Source: CAYOBW01 sp964402115
GTDB taxonomy: Bacteria; Verrucomicrobiota; Kiritimatiellia; UBA8416; CAYOBW01
Length of the DNA stretch: 10,441 nt
Assembly: GCA_964402115.1 (NCBI GenBank)
Contig: CAYOBW010000256.1
Coordinates: 1-10,441, forward strand
Direction: 5' to 3'
Shown piece by piece: positions 1-6,178 of this stretch (the stretch's first letter is position 1; each line of letters begins with the position of its first letter). Both the position numbers and the translations under genes were made by a program. The notes below the pieces were generated by a model. It did no database searches. It saw only the letters and a list, made by a program, of their open reading frames with translations, and was not told the DNA's origin.

Positions 1-60
1 TCTGCACATTTATCGGGAAAAGGGAAGTGCTCGCGGCTTCCTTTGACACGACGACCTCTA

Positions 61-78
61 CCGGCCGTGGACGGCCGG
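61..78. repeat. Perfect 8-bp inverted repeat
   Basis: CCGGCCGT, a 2-nt centre GG, then ACGGCCGG form a perfect 8-bp inverted repeat. It has no T-rich tail on either strand, so a rho-independent terminator is unlikely. It is probably one more of the REP-like hairpins of this intergenic segment. Confidence 0.5.
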
Positions 79-134
79 CTCCAGCGCAAGCGTCTCTCCC
101 GCCATCCACCGTCGGCACCGCTCGAAAGAGAAGC

Positions 135-158
135 CCACGCCCTGGCGGGCGCGGCTAC
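135..158 (-). repeat. REP-like 24-nt hairpin element, copy 1 (inverted)
   Basis: Read on the minus strand this is GTAGCCGCG, then CC, then CGCCAG, then GG, then CGTGG. It folds as an 8-bp stem (CCGCGCCC with GGGCGTGG, including one G-T wobble) around a GCCA loop. It matches the element at 196-219 at 20 of 24 positions in the opposite orientation. The four differences are two exchanged base pairs that keep the stem intact. Confidence 0.65.
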
Positions 159-195
159 GAGGGGCGTCGGCCGTCTCCCGTCACCCCGTCAACCC

Positions 196-219
196 GTAGC
201 CGCGGGCGCCAGCCCGTGG
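196..219 (+). repeat. REP-like 24-nt hairpin element, copy 2
   Basis: This starts GTAGCCGCG and forms an 8-bp stem (200-207 CCGCGGGC with 212-219 GCCCGTGG, one G-T wobble at 202/217) around the loop GCCA (208-211). It is the inverted partner of 135-158, 37 nt away. The pairs 205-214 and 206-213 are G-C here and C-G in the partner, so structure rather than sequence is conserved. Confidence 0.65.
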
Positions 220-297
220 ATGCCACGTTGCTCACACATGAGAGGCGGTGGCGGGCAGCTTGCCGATACCGTCCGCCGCCGTCCGTCACCCCCGGAG

Positions 298-317
298 CGG
301 AACGCTTTGGCGTTCCG
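298..317. repeat. Perfect 8-bp hairpin with 4-nt loop (TTTG/CAAA)
   Basis: CGGAACGC, the loop TTTG (306-309) and GCGTTCCG form a perfect 8-bp stem. On the minus strand the loop reads CAAA, which gives it the same plan as the hairpin at 349-368. It could act at the 3' end of the GH2 transcript, but no U-tract follows on that strand. Confidence 0.55.
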
Positions 318-348
318 GCTTCTTGATGCGCTCCATCAGCCCGCCCGC

Positions 349-368
349 CGGCTTGCCAAAGCAAGCCG
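349..368. repeat. Perfect 8-bp hairpin with CAAA loop
   Basis: CGGCTTGC, the loop CAAA (357-360) and GCAAGCCG form a perfect 8-bp stem. It shares the outer CGG/CCG pairs and inner GC/GC pairs with the 298-317 hairpin, and only the three middle stem pairs differ. It lies about 70 nt past the GH2 stop codon. Confidence 0.55.
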
Positions 369-395
369 CTCCAGGACACGTGTCACAAATCACCC

Positions 396-418
396 GGCAC
401 GACTCCGGGCACGACTCC
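396..418. repeat. Short tandem direct repeat
   Basis: GGCACGACTCC occurs at 396-406 and again at 408-418, separated by one base. It lies just beyond the 3' end of the GH2 gene. No function is evident; a small slippage duplication is the simplest reading. Confidence 0.5.
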
Positions 419-439
419 AACCTGGTGGATCCAAAGTTA

Positions 440-3400
440 CTACCGCGGCCGCAGGGCATTGCCGAGCAGGCGCAGCGCCACCGGCGGCGCGATGCCCGCG
501 ACTTCGCCGGCCAGGGCGCGACGCAGTCCGGGCAGGCAGGCGATGACGATATCGCCGCGGCCGTACGGAATCGCGCAGAGCGCCACGCCCACGCGGTCGT
601 CGTGATCGCGCCCGTAGCCCGCGGCCACGTCCATGCCGGGAGCGGTGAGCAGCAGGCCGTCCTCGTCGCCGGTCGTCGTCACCTGGTAGCGCCAGTCCAT
701 GACGCCATCCGACGGCAAACCGTCCAGCAGCCAGCTGGGCCGCAGGAACTGCCAGGCCCCCATCCAGGGCGCGCGGGCGCCGCCCACCCGCCCGCGGCAG
801 GTCAGGGCGCCCAGCTTGTCCAGCGCGGCGGCGAAACGCTCCGCCTCGGCGCCGGTGTCGGTCCAGATGACCAGCCGCAACCCCTCCCCCAGCACGCGCG
901 GCAGAATGCCCGGCAGCAGGCGCAGCACGGGATCGTCCGCGGGCGCGGCGGCGGTCGCGCCCGCCAATACAACGGCGTCGAGCGGCTCCTTGAGCCGGGC
1001 CGCCCCCACCGCCTCCACCCCCCAGTGCCGGACCAGCGCCGCCGCCACCACCGGCTCGCCGGGTTCGACGACCGCCACGCGCGGGGGCAGCGCCGGTCCG
1101 ACCGGGTCGACCACCAGCAGGTTGGCGCGCCGGGTGAGCGACAACCCGCGGTGCAGCGGCGGCTTGAGGGTGGCCGTCAGCGTGACGTAGCCGGCCGCGG
1201 GCACGGCAAACGCCACATGCTCCCGGAGCAGCTGCCCGTAGACCCGTCCGCCCTGCACGCGCACAACGACGGTGGTGTTCAGCACGACCCGCGCCTGGGC
1301 GTCGGCGGCGCTGAGGTTCAGCGTGTGCAGCCCCGAGGTCCCGGCTTCGTTGATCAAGTGTACGTCCACCACGGCCCGCCCACCCTGCGGCACGATGTAA
1401 TGGCGCGGCCGCACGATGAGGAGGTTCGGCTCGTTGGCCGCCCTCACGATGGCGGGGTCGGACTTGAACCCGCGGTGCGCGTCCACGAGGCCGGCGTGGT
1501 TCTCGATGGTCGTGGATTCCCAGTTGCCCAGAACCAGGTAGTCCACGGCATCGCTCATGCGGCCGTTCTCGATCAGCTTCTGCCAGTAGGCGTAGCTCTT
1601 GGCCCCGATGGTCTGGAAGAGGTCAGACGCCGTGCGGAAGGCGCCGCGGAAGCGGTGGGCATCCAGGAAAGCCTCGTAGGCGGCGAGCACGCGCTCGCGG
1701 TCGGCGCGGTCGTAGCCCGTCCGACCGTCGGTTCGGTAGGCCGCGACGATGGCGGCGTGGTCGTCGGGCGTGCCCACGCCGGCCATTTCGCCCCAGACCA
1801 CGACTTCCTGGCGGTTCGTCGCGCGATAGGCGAAGTCGACGGGCGACGTGTAGAGGCCGTCGGTGTAGTTGCCGGGCCCGGCGACGTTGTGCTGGTCCCA
1901 CCAACCCGAACGGCCCGTGCCATCGTCCGCGTGCATGCTGGCGTCACCGGGCAGCATGAAAGCCTGTCGCACGGGGGCAATGCCGGACTTCAGGACAATG
2001 AGCCGCCCGGGATCGAGCGCGTGCATCGCCCGCAGCAGCGTGGCAATGCGCGGATTGCCCAGATCGGCGGCGAGCTCGTTCTGCACGCAGTAGGCGACCA
2101 GCGCGGGATGCGAGCGGTCGCGCCGGACCATGGCCAGGATGCGGGCGGTCGCGTAGCGGGCCGCGAACGCGTCGTCGCCCTGCAGGGCCAGCCAGCCGGC
2201 CCCCGGCTCCTCGTACCGCAGCAGGCCCAGCCGGTCCTGCGCATCGAGCACGAGCGATTTCGCCAGGTGCCGGTGCGCCTGCAGGGCGTTCAGGCCGAGC
2301 GCGCGGGCGGCGGTGACCTCGCGTTCGGCGAGTGCGGCATCGGGCCACAGACCGTTGGCGCCCCAGAACCCGCAGGAGTTGGCCGAGCGGATCACGATGC
2401 GCCGGCCGTTCAGTTCCAGCCGGGCGTCCTCGCCCAGCCCCGCGGGCGTGAACCAGCGGAAGCCGAACGAGGTGGACAGCCCGCTGTATGCCACGCCGGA
2501 GAGCTGCGCTTCGGCGCGGTAGAGCACGGGGTGGTCCAGGTCCCACAGCTCGGCCCGGTCGAGGCAAGCCTCGATCGTCACATGGGCTGTGCCGCCGCCG
2601 TCCACCGCACCGGGCGCCCGCCCCTCCCACACCACTTTGCTGCCCTTGAGCATGCGAAACGTCACGGCGCCCTGCCACGCTTTGGCCTGGCTGACCACTT
2701 CCGCCACCAGTTTGACCCGGCGCGGCTCGGGCTGGTTCTGCACAGCCAGATCCCGCACGGCCACGTTGTCGCGGACGTTCAACGTGATGCCCGCGTCGAG
2801 GCCGCCGAAGCCCGGTGTGGCGGGCAACGTGTAGCGCCCCCACTGGAACGGCACGGAGTCGCGCCAGTCGAACCGCCCGCCCGGGTTGGTGAGGCGCACG
2901 GCCAGGACGTTTTCCTTGAAGGGCTGCGCGGCCTCGGTCACGTCCGCCTCGAACGGGAGTTCGCCGAGGATGCTGTAGCCGCACAGGCGCCCGTTGCAGT
3001 AGACCTCGGCCCGCAGCCGCGCGCCGCGGAACGTAACCACCAGCCGCTGGCCGGGCTTCACGGTGGGAACCATGAAGCGGCGCCACCACCAGGAGACACC
3101 CGTGTAGCAGCCGTTGGAGACAGCGGGGTCCGACGCTTCGTAGCAGTACGCGTCGCGATACGGTCGCAGCCCCTGCCGGCCCCAGTGGCTGGCCTCCACG
3201 GTCGTCGGCAGGTTGACAACCTGGCCCTGCAGGTCGTTCAGCACGTCCCAGCCGCCGGTGGGCGGGTTGACCGGCAGACGGGCTAGATCCACCTCGTCCG
3301 GCAGGTACAGCGCGTCGTTGGTCCAGGCTGCAGCGGGATCCAGCCAGAGTCGCCAGCCTTGCGCAGCCAGGTCCTCCGCCACGCCGTCCACCGCCGTCGC

Positions 3401-3442
3401 CAGCACCCACACCAGGCCCAAGCCCAAAAGGCAACGCTTCAT
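440..3442 (-). CDS. Exported glycoside hydrolase family 2-type beta-glycosidase
   Basis: This 1000-residue protein is probably secreted to the periplasm or cell surface, where it would remove a beta-linked sugar from a polysaccharide. Residues 1-22 look like a signal peptide (Lys-Arg, a hydrophobic run from Leu5, cleavage near GVA). Residues ~60-225 resemble the GH2 jelly-roll sugar-binding domain (WWWRRF near 118-123) and ~226-335 an Ig-like sandwich. Residues ~340-660 fit the TIM barrel. YCVQNE places the probable acid/base Glu at 456 after Asn455, and VVWGEM offers Glu552 as nucleophile; the 96-residue gap suits the family. Residues ~670-770 look like a second beta-sandwich, and ~785-1000 a class I glutamine-amidotransferase-like fold ending PVALRLLGNALRPR. 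I chose the ATG at 3442 because the minus strand carries GAGGTG 5 nt upstream and the signal peptide starts there; the frame stays open 30 codons further without support. The stop is TAG. Substrate (galactoside, glucuronide, mannoside) cannot be told from sequence alone. The family call is firm, the specificity open. Confidence 0.87.
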   Translation of the reverse strand: MKRCLLGLGLVWVLATAVDGVAEDLAAQGWRLWLDPAAAWTNDALYLPDEVDLARLPVNPPTGGWDVLNDLQGQVVNLPTTVEASHWGRQGLRPYRDAYCYEASDPAVSNGCYTGVSWWWRRFMVPTVKPGQRLVVTFRGARLRAEVYCNGRLCGYSILGELPFEADVTEAAQPFKENVLAVRLTNPGGRFDWRDSVPFQWGRYTLPATPGFGGLDAGITLNVRDNVAVRDLAVQNQPEPRRVKLVAEVVSQAKAWQGAVTFRMLKGSKVVWEGRAPGAVDGGGTAHVTIEACLDRAELWDLDHPVLYRAEAQLSGVAYSGLSTSFGFRWFTPAGLGEDARLELNGRRIVIRSANSCGFWGANGLWPDAALAEREVTAARALGLNALQAHRHLAKSLVLDAQDRLGLLRYEEPGAGWLALQGDDAFAARYATARILAMVRRDRSHPALVAYCVQNELAADLGNPRIATLLRAMHALDPGRLIVLKSGIAPVRQAFMLPGDASMHADDGTGRSGWWDQHNVAGPGNYTDGLYTSPVDFAYRATNRQEVVVWGEMAGVGTPDDHAAIVAAYRTDGRTGYDRADRERVLAAYEAFLDAHRFRGAFRTASDLFQTIGAKSYAYWQKLIENGRMSDAVDYLVLGNWESTTIENHAGLVDAHRGFKSDPAIVRAANEPNLLIVRPRHYIVPQGGRAVVDVHLINEAGTSGLHTLNLSAADAQARVVLNTTVVVRVQGGRVYGQLLREHVAFAVPAAGYVTLTATLKPPLHRGLSLTRRANLLVVDPVGPALPPRVAVVEPGEPVVAAALVRHWGVEAVGAARLKEPLDAVVLAGATAAAPADDPVLRLLPGILPRVLGEGLRLVIWTDTGAEAERFAAALDKLGALTCRGRVGGARAPWMGAWQFLRPSWLLDGLPSDGVMDWRYQVTTTGDEDGLLLTAPGMDVAAGYGRDHDDRVGVALCAIPYGRGDIVIACLPGLRRALAGEVAGIAPPVALRLLGNALRPR

Positions 3443-3447
3443 CCGCA

Positions 3448-3453
3448 CACCTC
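3448..3453 (-). promoter_or_regulatory. Ribosome binding site of the GH2 gene
   Basis: GAGGTG on the minus strand lies 5 nt before the ATG at 3442. It decides the start in favour of the signal-peptide methionine over upstream in-frame codons. Confidence 0.6.
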
Positions 3454-3505
3454 GCGCATGCGCCCCGCAAACACCGCCCACGGGAAACGGAGCGACAGGC
3501 AACAG

Positions 3506-3532
3506 GTTATACGCCGCGCGCAGCCAGCGCAA
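3506..3532 (-). promoter_or_regulatory. Possible promoter of the GH2 gene
   Basis: On the minus strand TTGCGC (3532-3527) and TATAAC (3511-3506) could be -35 and -10 hexamers. The spacer is only 15 nt, shorter than the usual 17, so this is a weak candidate. It would give a leader of roughly 55 nt. The run of nine G (3555-3563) lies just upstream. Confidence 0.22.
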
Positions 3533-3554
3533 CGTCGTTGTGGCGGGTCGTGGC

Positions 3555-3563
3555 GGGGGGGGG
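3555..3563. repeat. Homopolymer of nine G
   Basis: Nine consecutive G on the plus strand lie between the stop of the PIN gene and the presumed promoter of the GH2 gene. It is in no credible coding frame. Such runs can vary in length by slippage. Confidence 0.8.
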
Positions 3564-3579
3564 CAGATGTGCCCGGCGG

Positions 3580-4071
3580 TCAGCCCGTCTCGATTTCAGA
3601 CAGGGCCGCCTGGTAAATGCCCACGCCGATGCGGAAGCCGTGAACGGCCACGAGGAGATCGAGCAAGCGCCGGGTCTCCGCGCGATCGATCAGACGATTC
3701 CGCATAGCGCGCAAGAGCATACCCAGCGTGCCCAGCGGGCGCACGCCTTCCGTTTCGGCCAAGCGACGCATGATCCGGTCATCGCAAAGCAGCAGACTGG
3801 CCCCGAGCCCGATTGCCAGTGTCAGCGCGGCGTTGTCAGCCACACTCATGGCGGACGCGAAGAGGCGCGGGGTGTCAACCCGCTCGATCCGACACGTGCC
3901 GAGGAATTGCCGCAGCACGGTCTCTTCCACCGGGTCCAGGCCAGGAGCCAGCAACTCCGCGTATACGGCAGCCGGCACACGGATGTCGTCTCCGACCAAG
4001 GCCGGGATCAGGTCCAACCGCCTGATCTTGGCCAGGAATATCAGCGGACTGGCGTCGGCGACCACGATCAT
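3580..4071 (-). CDS. PIN-domain toxin, DUF3368-like
   Basis: This 163-residue protein is probably the ribonuclease toxin of a type II toxin-antitoxin pair. It opens with VADASPLIFL, which carries the first PIN acidic residue Asp6. VYAEL supplies Glu39, SVADNAALTLA supplies Asp79, and LLCDDR supplies Asp97/Asp98, the order expected of a Mg-dependent PIN nuclease. The Gly-Glu usual in many DUF3368 proteins at the third site appears here as Asp-Asn, so the third acid would be Asp79. The start ATG overlaps the antitoxin stop as ATGA (4068-4071), so translation is probably coupled. The stop is TGA. Antitoxins of this type normally bind the toxin and, with it, the shared operator. The RNA target is unknown. 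Family assignment rests on motif order and on the partner. Confidence 0.83.
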   Translation of the reverse strand: MIVVADASPLIFLAKIRRLDLIPALVGDDIRVPAAVYAELLAPGLDPVEETVLRQFLGTCRIERVDTPRLFASAMSVADNAALTLAIGLGASLLLCDDRIMRRLAETEGVRPLGTLGMLLRAMRNRLIDRAETRRLLDLLVAVHGFRIGVGIYQAALSEIETG

Positions 4072-4364
4072 GGCTGCAGATCCGTCGCGAGATCTCTCAT
4101 GCCATAATTCAGTTCCAGTCCGGCGGCCTGCATCCTCAGCAGCATGTCCTGCAGCCCAAGCCCCGCGATCTCTGCCGCCCTTGAGAGGGTAGCCTCACCC
4201 GCCCGATAGGCCTGGCAGGCGCGCTCGAACATCAGGTCCTGCGTCCCCCGCTTCAGGGCACGTTTAAGGAATGTCGGGCGCTCCAGTCCCATGTCCCGTG
4301 CCAGGCGGTCCAACCGGACCGCTTCCGACTTCGGGAGCCGCATCGATATCGTCACCGTCTGCAT
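4068..4364 (-). CDS. Antitoxin: ribbon-helix-helix plus UPF0175-like
   Basis: This 98-residue protein is the likely antitoxin and autorepressor of the downstream PIN toxin. Residues ~1-40 fit a ribbon-helix-helix DNA-binding fold: a short beta strand with alternating residues (QTVTISMRLP) followed by two helices with the pattern of CopG/Arc-type repressors. Residues ~48-95 (YRAGEATLSRAAEIAGLGLQ onward) resemble the UPF0175 family, antitoxins typically paired with DUF3368 PIN proteins, with the helix-turn-helix-like phrase about self-similar AAEIAGL. The ATG at 4364 is preceded by GGAG 10 nt upstream, inside the loop of the operator palindrome. The stop overlaps the toxin start by 4 nt. Expression is probably repressed by its own product at the inverted repeat 4366-4392. 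Confidence 0.8.
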   Translation of the reverse strand: MQTVTISMRLPKSEAVRLDRLARDMGLERPTFLKRALKRGTQDLMFERACQAYRAGEATLSRAAEIAGLGLQDMLLRMQAAGLELNYGMRDLATDLQP

Positions 4365-4365
4365 G

Positions 4366-4392
4366 TGTTTACAACTCCATTTGCTGTAAACA
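4366..4392. promoter_or_regulatory. Operator palindrome of the toxin-antitoxin operon
   Basis: TGTTTACA (4366-4373) and TGTAAACA (4385-4392) form a perfect 8-bp inverted repeat with 11 nt between the arms, ending two nt from the antitoxin start codon. Two arms suit two ribbon-helix-helix dimers. The arm at 4385-4392 touches the putative -10 box and covers the expected transcription start, and the GGAG ribosome site lies between the arms, so binding would block transcription. Confidence 0.72.
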
Positions 4393-4420
4393 GACTACGC
4401 ACCCGGCAGCCGCACGTCAA
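4392..4420 (-). promoter_or_regulatory. Promoter of the toxin-antitoxin operon
   Basis: On the minus strand TTGACG (4420-4415) and TAGTCT (4397-4392) are separated by exactly 17 nt. The -35 box is 5 of 6 to consensus and the -10 box weak. The predicted start falls in the operator arm 4385-4392, giving a leader of about 20 nt. Confidence 0.55.
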
Positions 4421-4494
4421 GTTGTCTCGAGCCCGCCACGCGCAAACCGCCACGTGCCACAGGCTGCCACGCATGCCTCCGGCGCCCCGCGGCC

Positions 4495-5286
4495 TTACCC
4501 GCGGGCGACGGTGACGACGTGGACGCTGACGGCGCCGTGCTGCTTGAGCACGCGGGCGCACTCGTGGACGGTGGCGCCGGTGGTCATGACGTCATCCACC
4601 AGCAGGAAGGCGCGACCGCGCACCCAGGCGGCGTGGCGCACGGCGAAGGCGCCGCGCACGTTGGCCTGGCGCTGCGGCGCGGTGAGCTCGGTCTGCGTGG
4701 GCGTGTCGCGCACGCGGGCGAGATAGCGGTGCCGGTCACGCAGGTCCAGCTCGCGGGCCAGCCGGCCGACCAGCAGGTCGGCCTGGTTGTACGTGCGCGC
4801 CCGCTCGCGCCGCGGAAACAGGGGCACGGCCGTGACGGCATCGAACCGCACGCCGTCGTAGTGGGTGCGGACGGTGGCCGCCAGCAGCCGCGCGAGGTCG
4901 CCCCGCAGCGCGGTCAGGCGCCCGTACTTGAAGGCATGCAGGGCCTGCCGCGCCGGGCCGCGGAAGCGCACGGCCGAGCGCGCCCGCTCGAAGGCGGGGC
5001 GCGTACGGGCACACCAGGCGCACTCGTAGTCGTGGTCCACGCGGCCGTCGGCGGGGTCGCCGCACAGCGAGCAGAACGGGGAGGTGATAACGGGAAAGGC
5101 GGCCAGGCAGTCCCAGCAGACCTGCATTTCGCGATCGGCGACACGCGTGCCGCAGACGGCGCAGTCGCGCGGGTAGACCCAGTCCAGCACGCCGTCGCCG
5201 ACCGCCCGGCACGCAGCCACCGCCCGGCGCGGCCAGCCGGCCGGCGAGCGCCCGTCGTGCGGGGCGATCCGGGCTTCCGTCGTCAT
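4495..5286 (-). CDS. ComF-family phosphoribosyltransferase-like protein
   Basis: This 263-residue cytoplasmic protein belongs to the ComF/GntX family, whose members in competent bacteria take part in uptake of transforming DNA but in most species have no settled role. An N-terminal zinc region has two four-Cys sets: C42, C45, C57, C60 and C72, C75, C89, C92. The phosphoribosyltransferase-like fold follows, with VPLFPRRERARTYNQADLL (154-172), the TQTELTAPQRQANVRGAF segment (198-) and the PRPP-loop motif LLVDDVMTTGAT (~228-239) with Asp231-Asp232. A GTG two codons earlier (5292) is in frame, but GGAGG ends 7 nt before the ATG at 5286 and only about 1 nt before the GTG, so 5286 is preferred. It lies 25 nt after mtnP and ends the operon with TAA. 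No competence genes are visible nearby. Confidence 0.88.
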   Translation of the reverse strand: MTTEARIAPHDGRSPAGWPRRAVAACRAVGDGVLDWVYPRDCAVCGTRVADREMQVCWDCLAAFPVITSPFCSLCGDPADGRVDHDYECAWCARTRPAFERARSAVRFRGPARQALHAFKYGRLTALRGDLARLLAATVRTHYDGVRFDAVTAVPLFPRRERARTYNQADLLVGRLARELDLRDRHRYLARVRDTPTQTELTAPQRQANVRGAFAVRHAAWVRGRAFLLVDDVMTTGATVHECARVLKQHGAVSVHVVTVARG

Positions 5287-5293
5287 CCGCACC

Positions 5294-5298
5294 CCTCC
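5294..5298 (-). promoter_or_regulatory. Ribosome binding site of the ComF-like gene
   Basis: GGAGG inside a purine-rich stretch on the minus strand, 7 nt before the ATG at 5286. It rules out the nearer GTG at 5292 as the main start. Confidence 0.65.
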
Positions 5299-5311
5299 CC
5301 CCGTCGCCGCC

Positions 5312-6178
5312 TCACAGGTAGCGCGCCAGCAGCGGCCGCAGCCGCTCGCGTTCCGCGGGCGTGATGGCCTCGCGGCTGGTCAGCAGCGCGTCCTTCAGCG
5401 CCGTCCCGCAGGCGCAGGTCCGATGCGCGGGCAACGCGGGCACGAGGCGCTGCAGCACGGTGCGCGCGAGCTGCGTGTTGGCGAGCAGGTGCTGGATGAC
5501 GATTTCGACAGTGACCGCCTCCTCGGTCGCGTGCCAGCAGTCGTAGTCGGTCACCATGGCCAGCGCCTGGTAGCAGATCTCGGCCTCGCGGCAGAGCTTG
5601 GCCTCCGGCAGGCTGGTCATCCCGATGACGTCGAAGCCCAGCTTCCGGTAGACCTGCGACTCGGCGCGGGTCGAAAAGGCCGGGCCTTCCATGTTGACGT
5701 AGGTGCCGCCCACATGCACGTGCTGCGGCGTGCCGGCGACGACGCCGCCCACCGCCGCGGCGAGCTGCGCGCGCAGGACGGGGCAGGTCGGCTCGCCGAA
5801 CGCCACGTGCGCGACGATGCCGTCGCCGAAGAACGTCTGGTTGCGCCACTGCTTGGTGCGGTCGAAATACTGGTCCGGCAGCACGACGTCGCGCGGGCGC
5901 AGCTCCTCGCGCAGGCTGCCGACGGCGCTGATCGAAAGCACGGCCTCGACCCCGAGCTGCTTGAAGCCGCAGATGTTGGCGCGATGGTTGATTTCCGAGG
6001 GCAGCAGCTTGTGGCCGCGCCCGTGCCGGGGCAGGAAGTAGACCTCGCGCCCGCCCAGCCAGCCGTGCGCGTACTTATCCGACGGCGCTCCGAAAGGCGT
6101 CTCCACGCCCGCGAAATCGACCTGCTCCAGCCCCTCCAGCGTGTACAGCCCGCTGCCGCCGATGACCCCGATTTTCAT
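5312..6178 (-). CDS. mtnP: S-methyl-5'-thioadenosine phosphorylase
   Basis: This 288-residue enzyme would cleave 5'-methylthioadenosine with phosphate to adenine and 5-methylthioribose-1-phosphate, the first step of methionine salvage and the removal of the polyamine by-product. It is a member of the PNP/MTAP phosphorylase family of full usual length. Visible motifs: GVIGGSGLY at the N-terminus (phosphate loop), PRHGRGH (Arg51-His52), ISAVGSLRE (~83-91), GPAFSTRAES (165-174), GMTSLPEAKLCREAE (186-200) and VTDYDCW with Asp211 and Asp213. The two aspartates are those that recognise an aminopurine in MTA phosphorylases, where an Asn would suggest a 6-oxopurine. The ATG overlaps the acyltransferase stop by 4 nt and has AGGAGG 6 nt upstream. 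No other methionine-salvage gene (mtnA, mtnB and so on) is in the window. Confidence 0.93.
   Translation of the reverse strand: MKIGVIGGSGLYTLEGLEQVDFAGVETPFGAPSDKYAHGWLGGREVYFLPRHGRGHKLLPSEINHRANICGFKQLGVEAVLSISAVGSLREELRPRDVVLPDQYFDRTKQWRNQTFFGDGIVAHVAFGEPTCPVLRAQLAAAVGGVVAGTPQHVHVGGTYVNMEGPAFSTRAESQVYRKLGFDVIGMTSLPEAKLCREAEICYQALAMVTDYDCWHATEEAVTVEIVIQHLLANTQLARTVLQRLVPALPAHRTCACGTALKDALLTSREAITPAERERLRPLLARYL

Larger units (their letters stand above)
1..439. other. Non-coding, hairpin-rich intergenic segment
   Basis: No open frame here looks like a protein: the frames that exist are rich in Arg, Pro and Ala, lack a good ribosome binding site and show no domain. The segment lies downstream of the GH2 gene, which ends at 440 on the minus strand. 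It holds at least five short inverted repeats (61-78, 135-158, 196-219, 298-317, 349-368), a 10-bp palindrome GACACGTGTC (375-384) and an 11-nt direct repeat (396-406 and 408-418). None is followed by a clear T-run on the minus strand, so I do not call a strong terminator for the GH2 gene. The density of REP-like hairpins suggests a region of mobile or structural intergenic repeats. The first ~50 nt are less GC-rich than the rest. Confidence 0.7.

Noticed and set aside
43..48. Perfect TTGACA
   Set aside because: No -10 hexamer lies 16-18 nt downstream and no gene follows on the plus strand.
43..546. Plus-strand 167-codon frame and a minus-strand 74-codon frame in 1-439
   Set aside because: Low-complexity Arg/Pro/Ala composition, no ribosome site, and the sequence is better explained by hairpin repeats.
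248..3286. Plus-strand open frame of 1012 codons
   Set aside because: It lies antisense to the GH2 gene, is composed mainly of Arg, Gly, Ala, Pro, His and Val with no domain, and results from GC-rich codon bias. The minus-strand reading has clear GH2 motifs.
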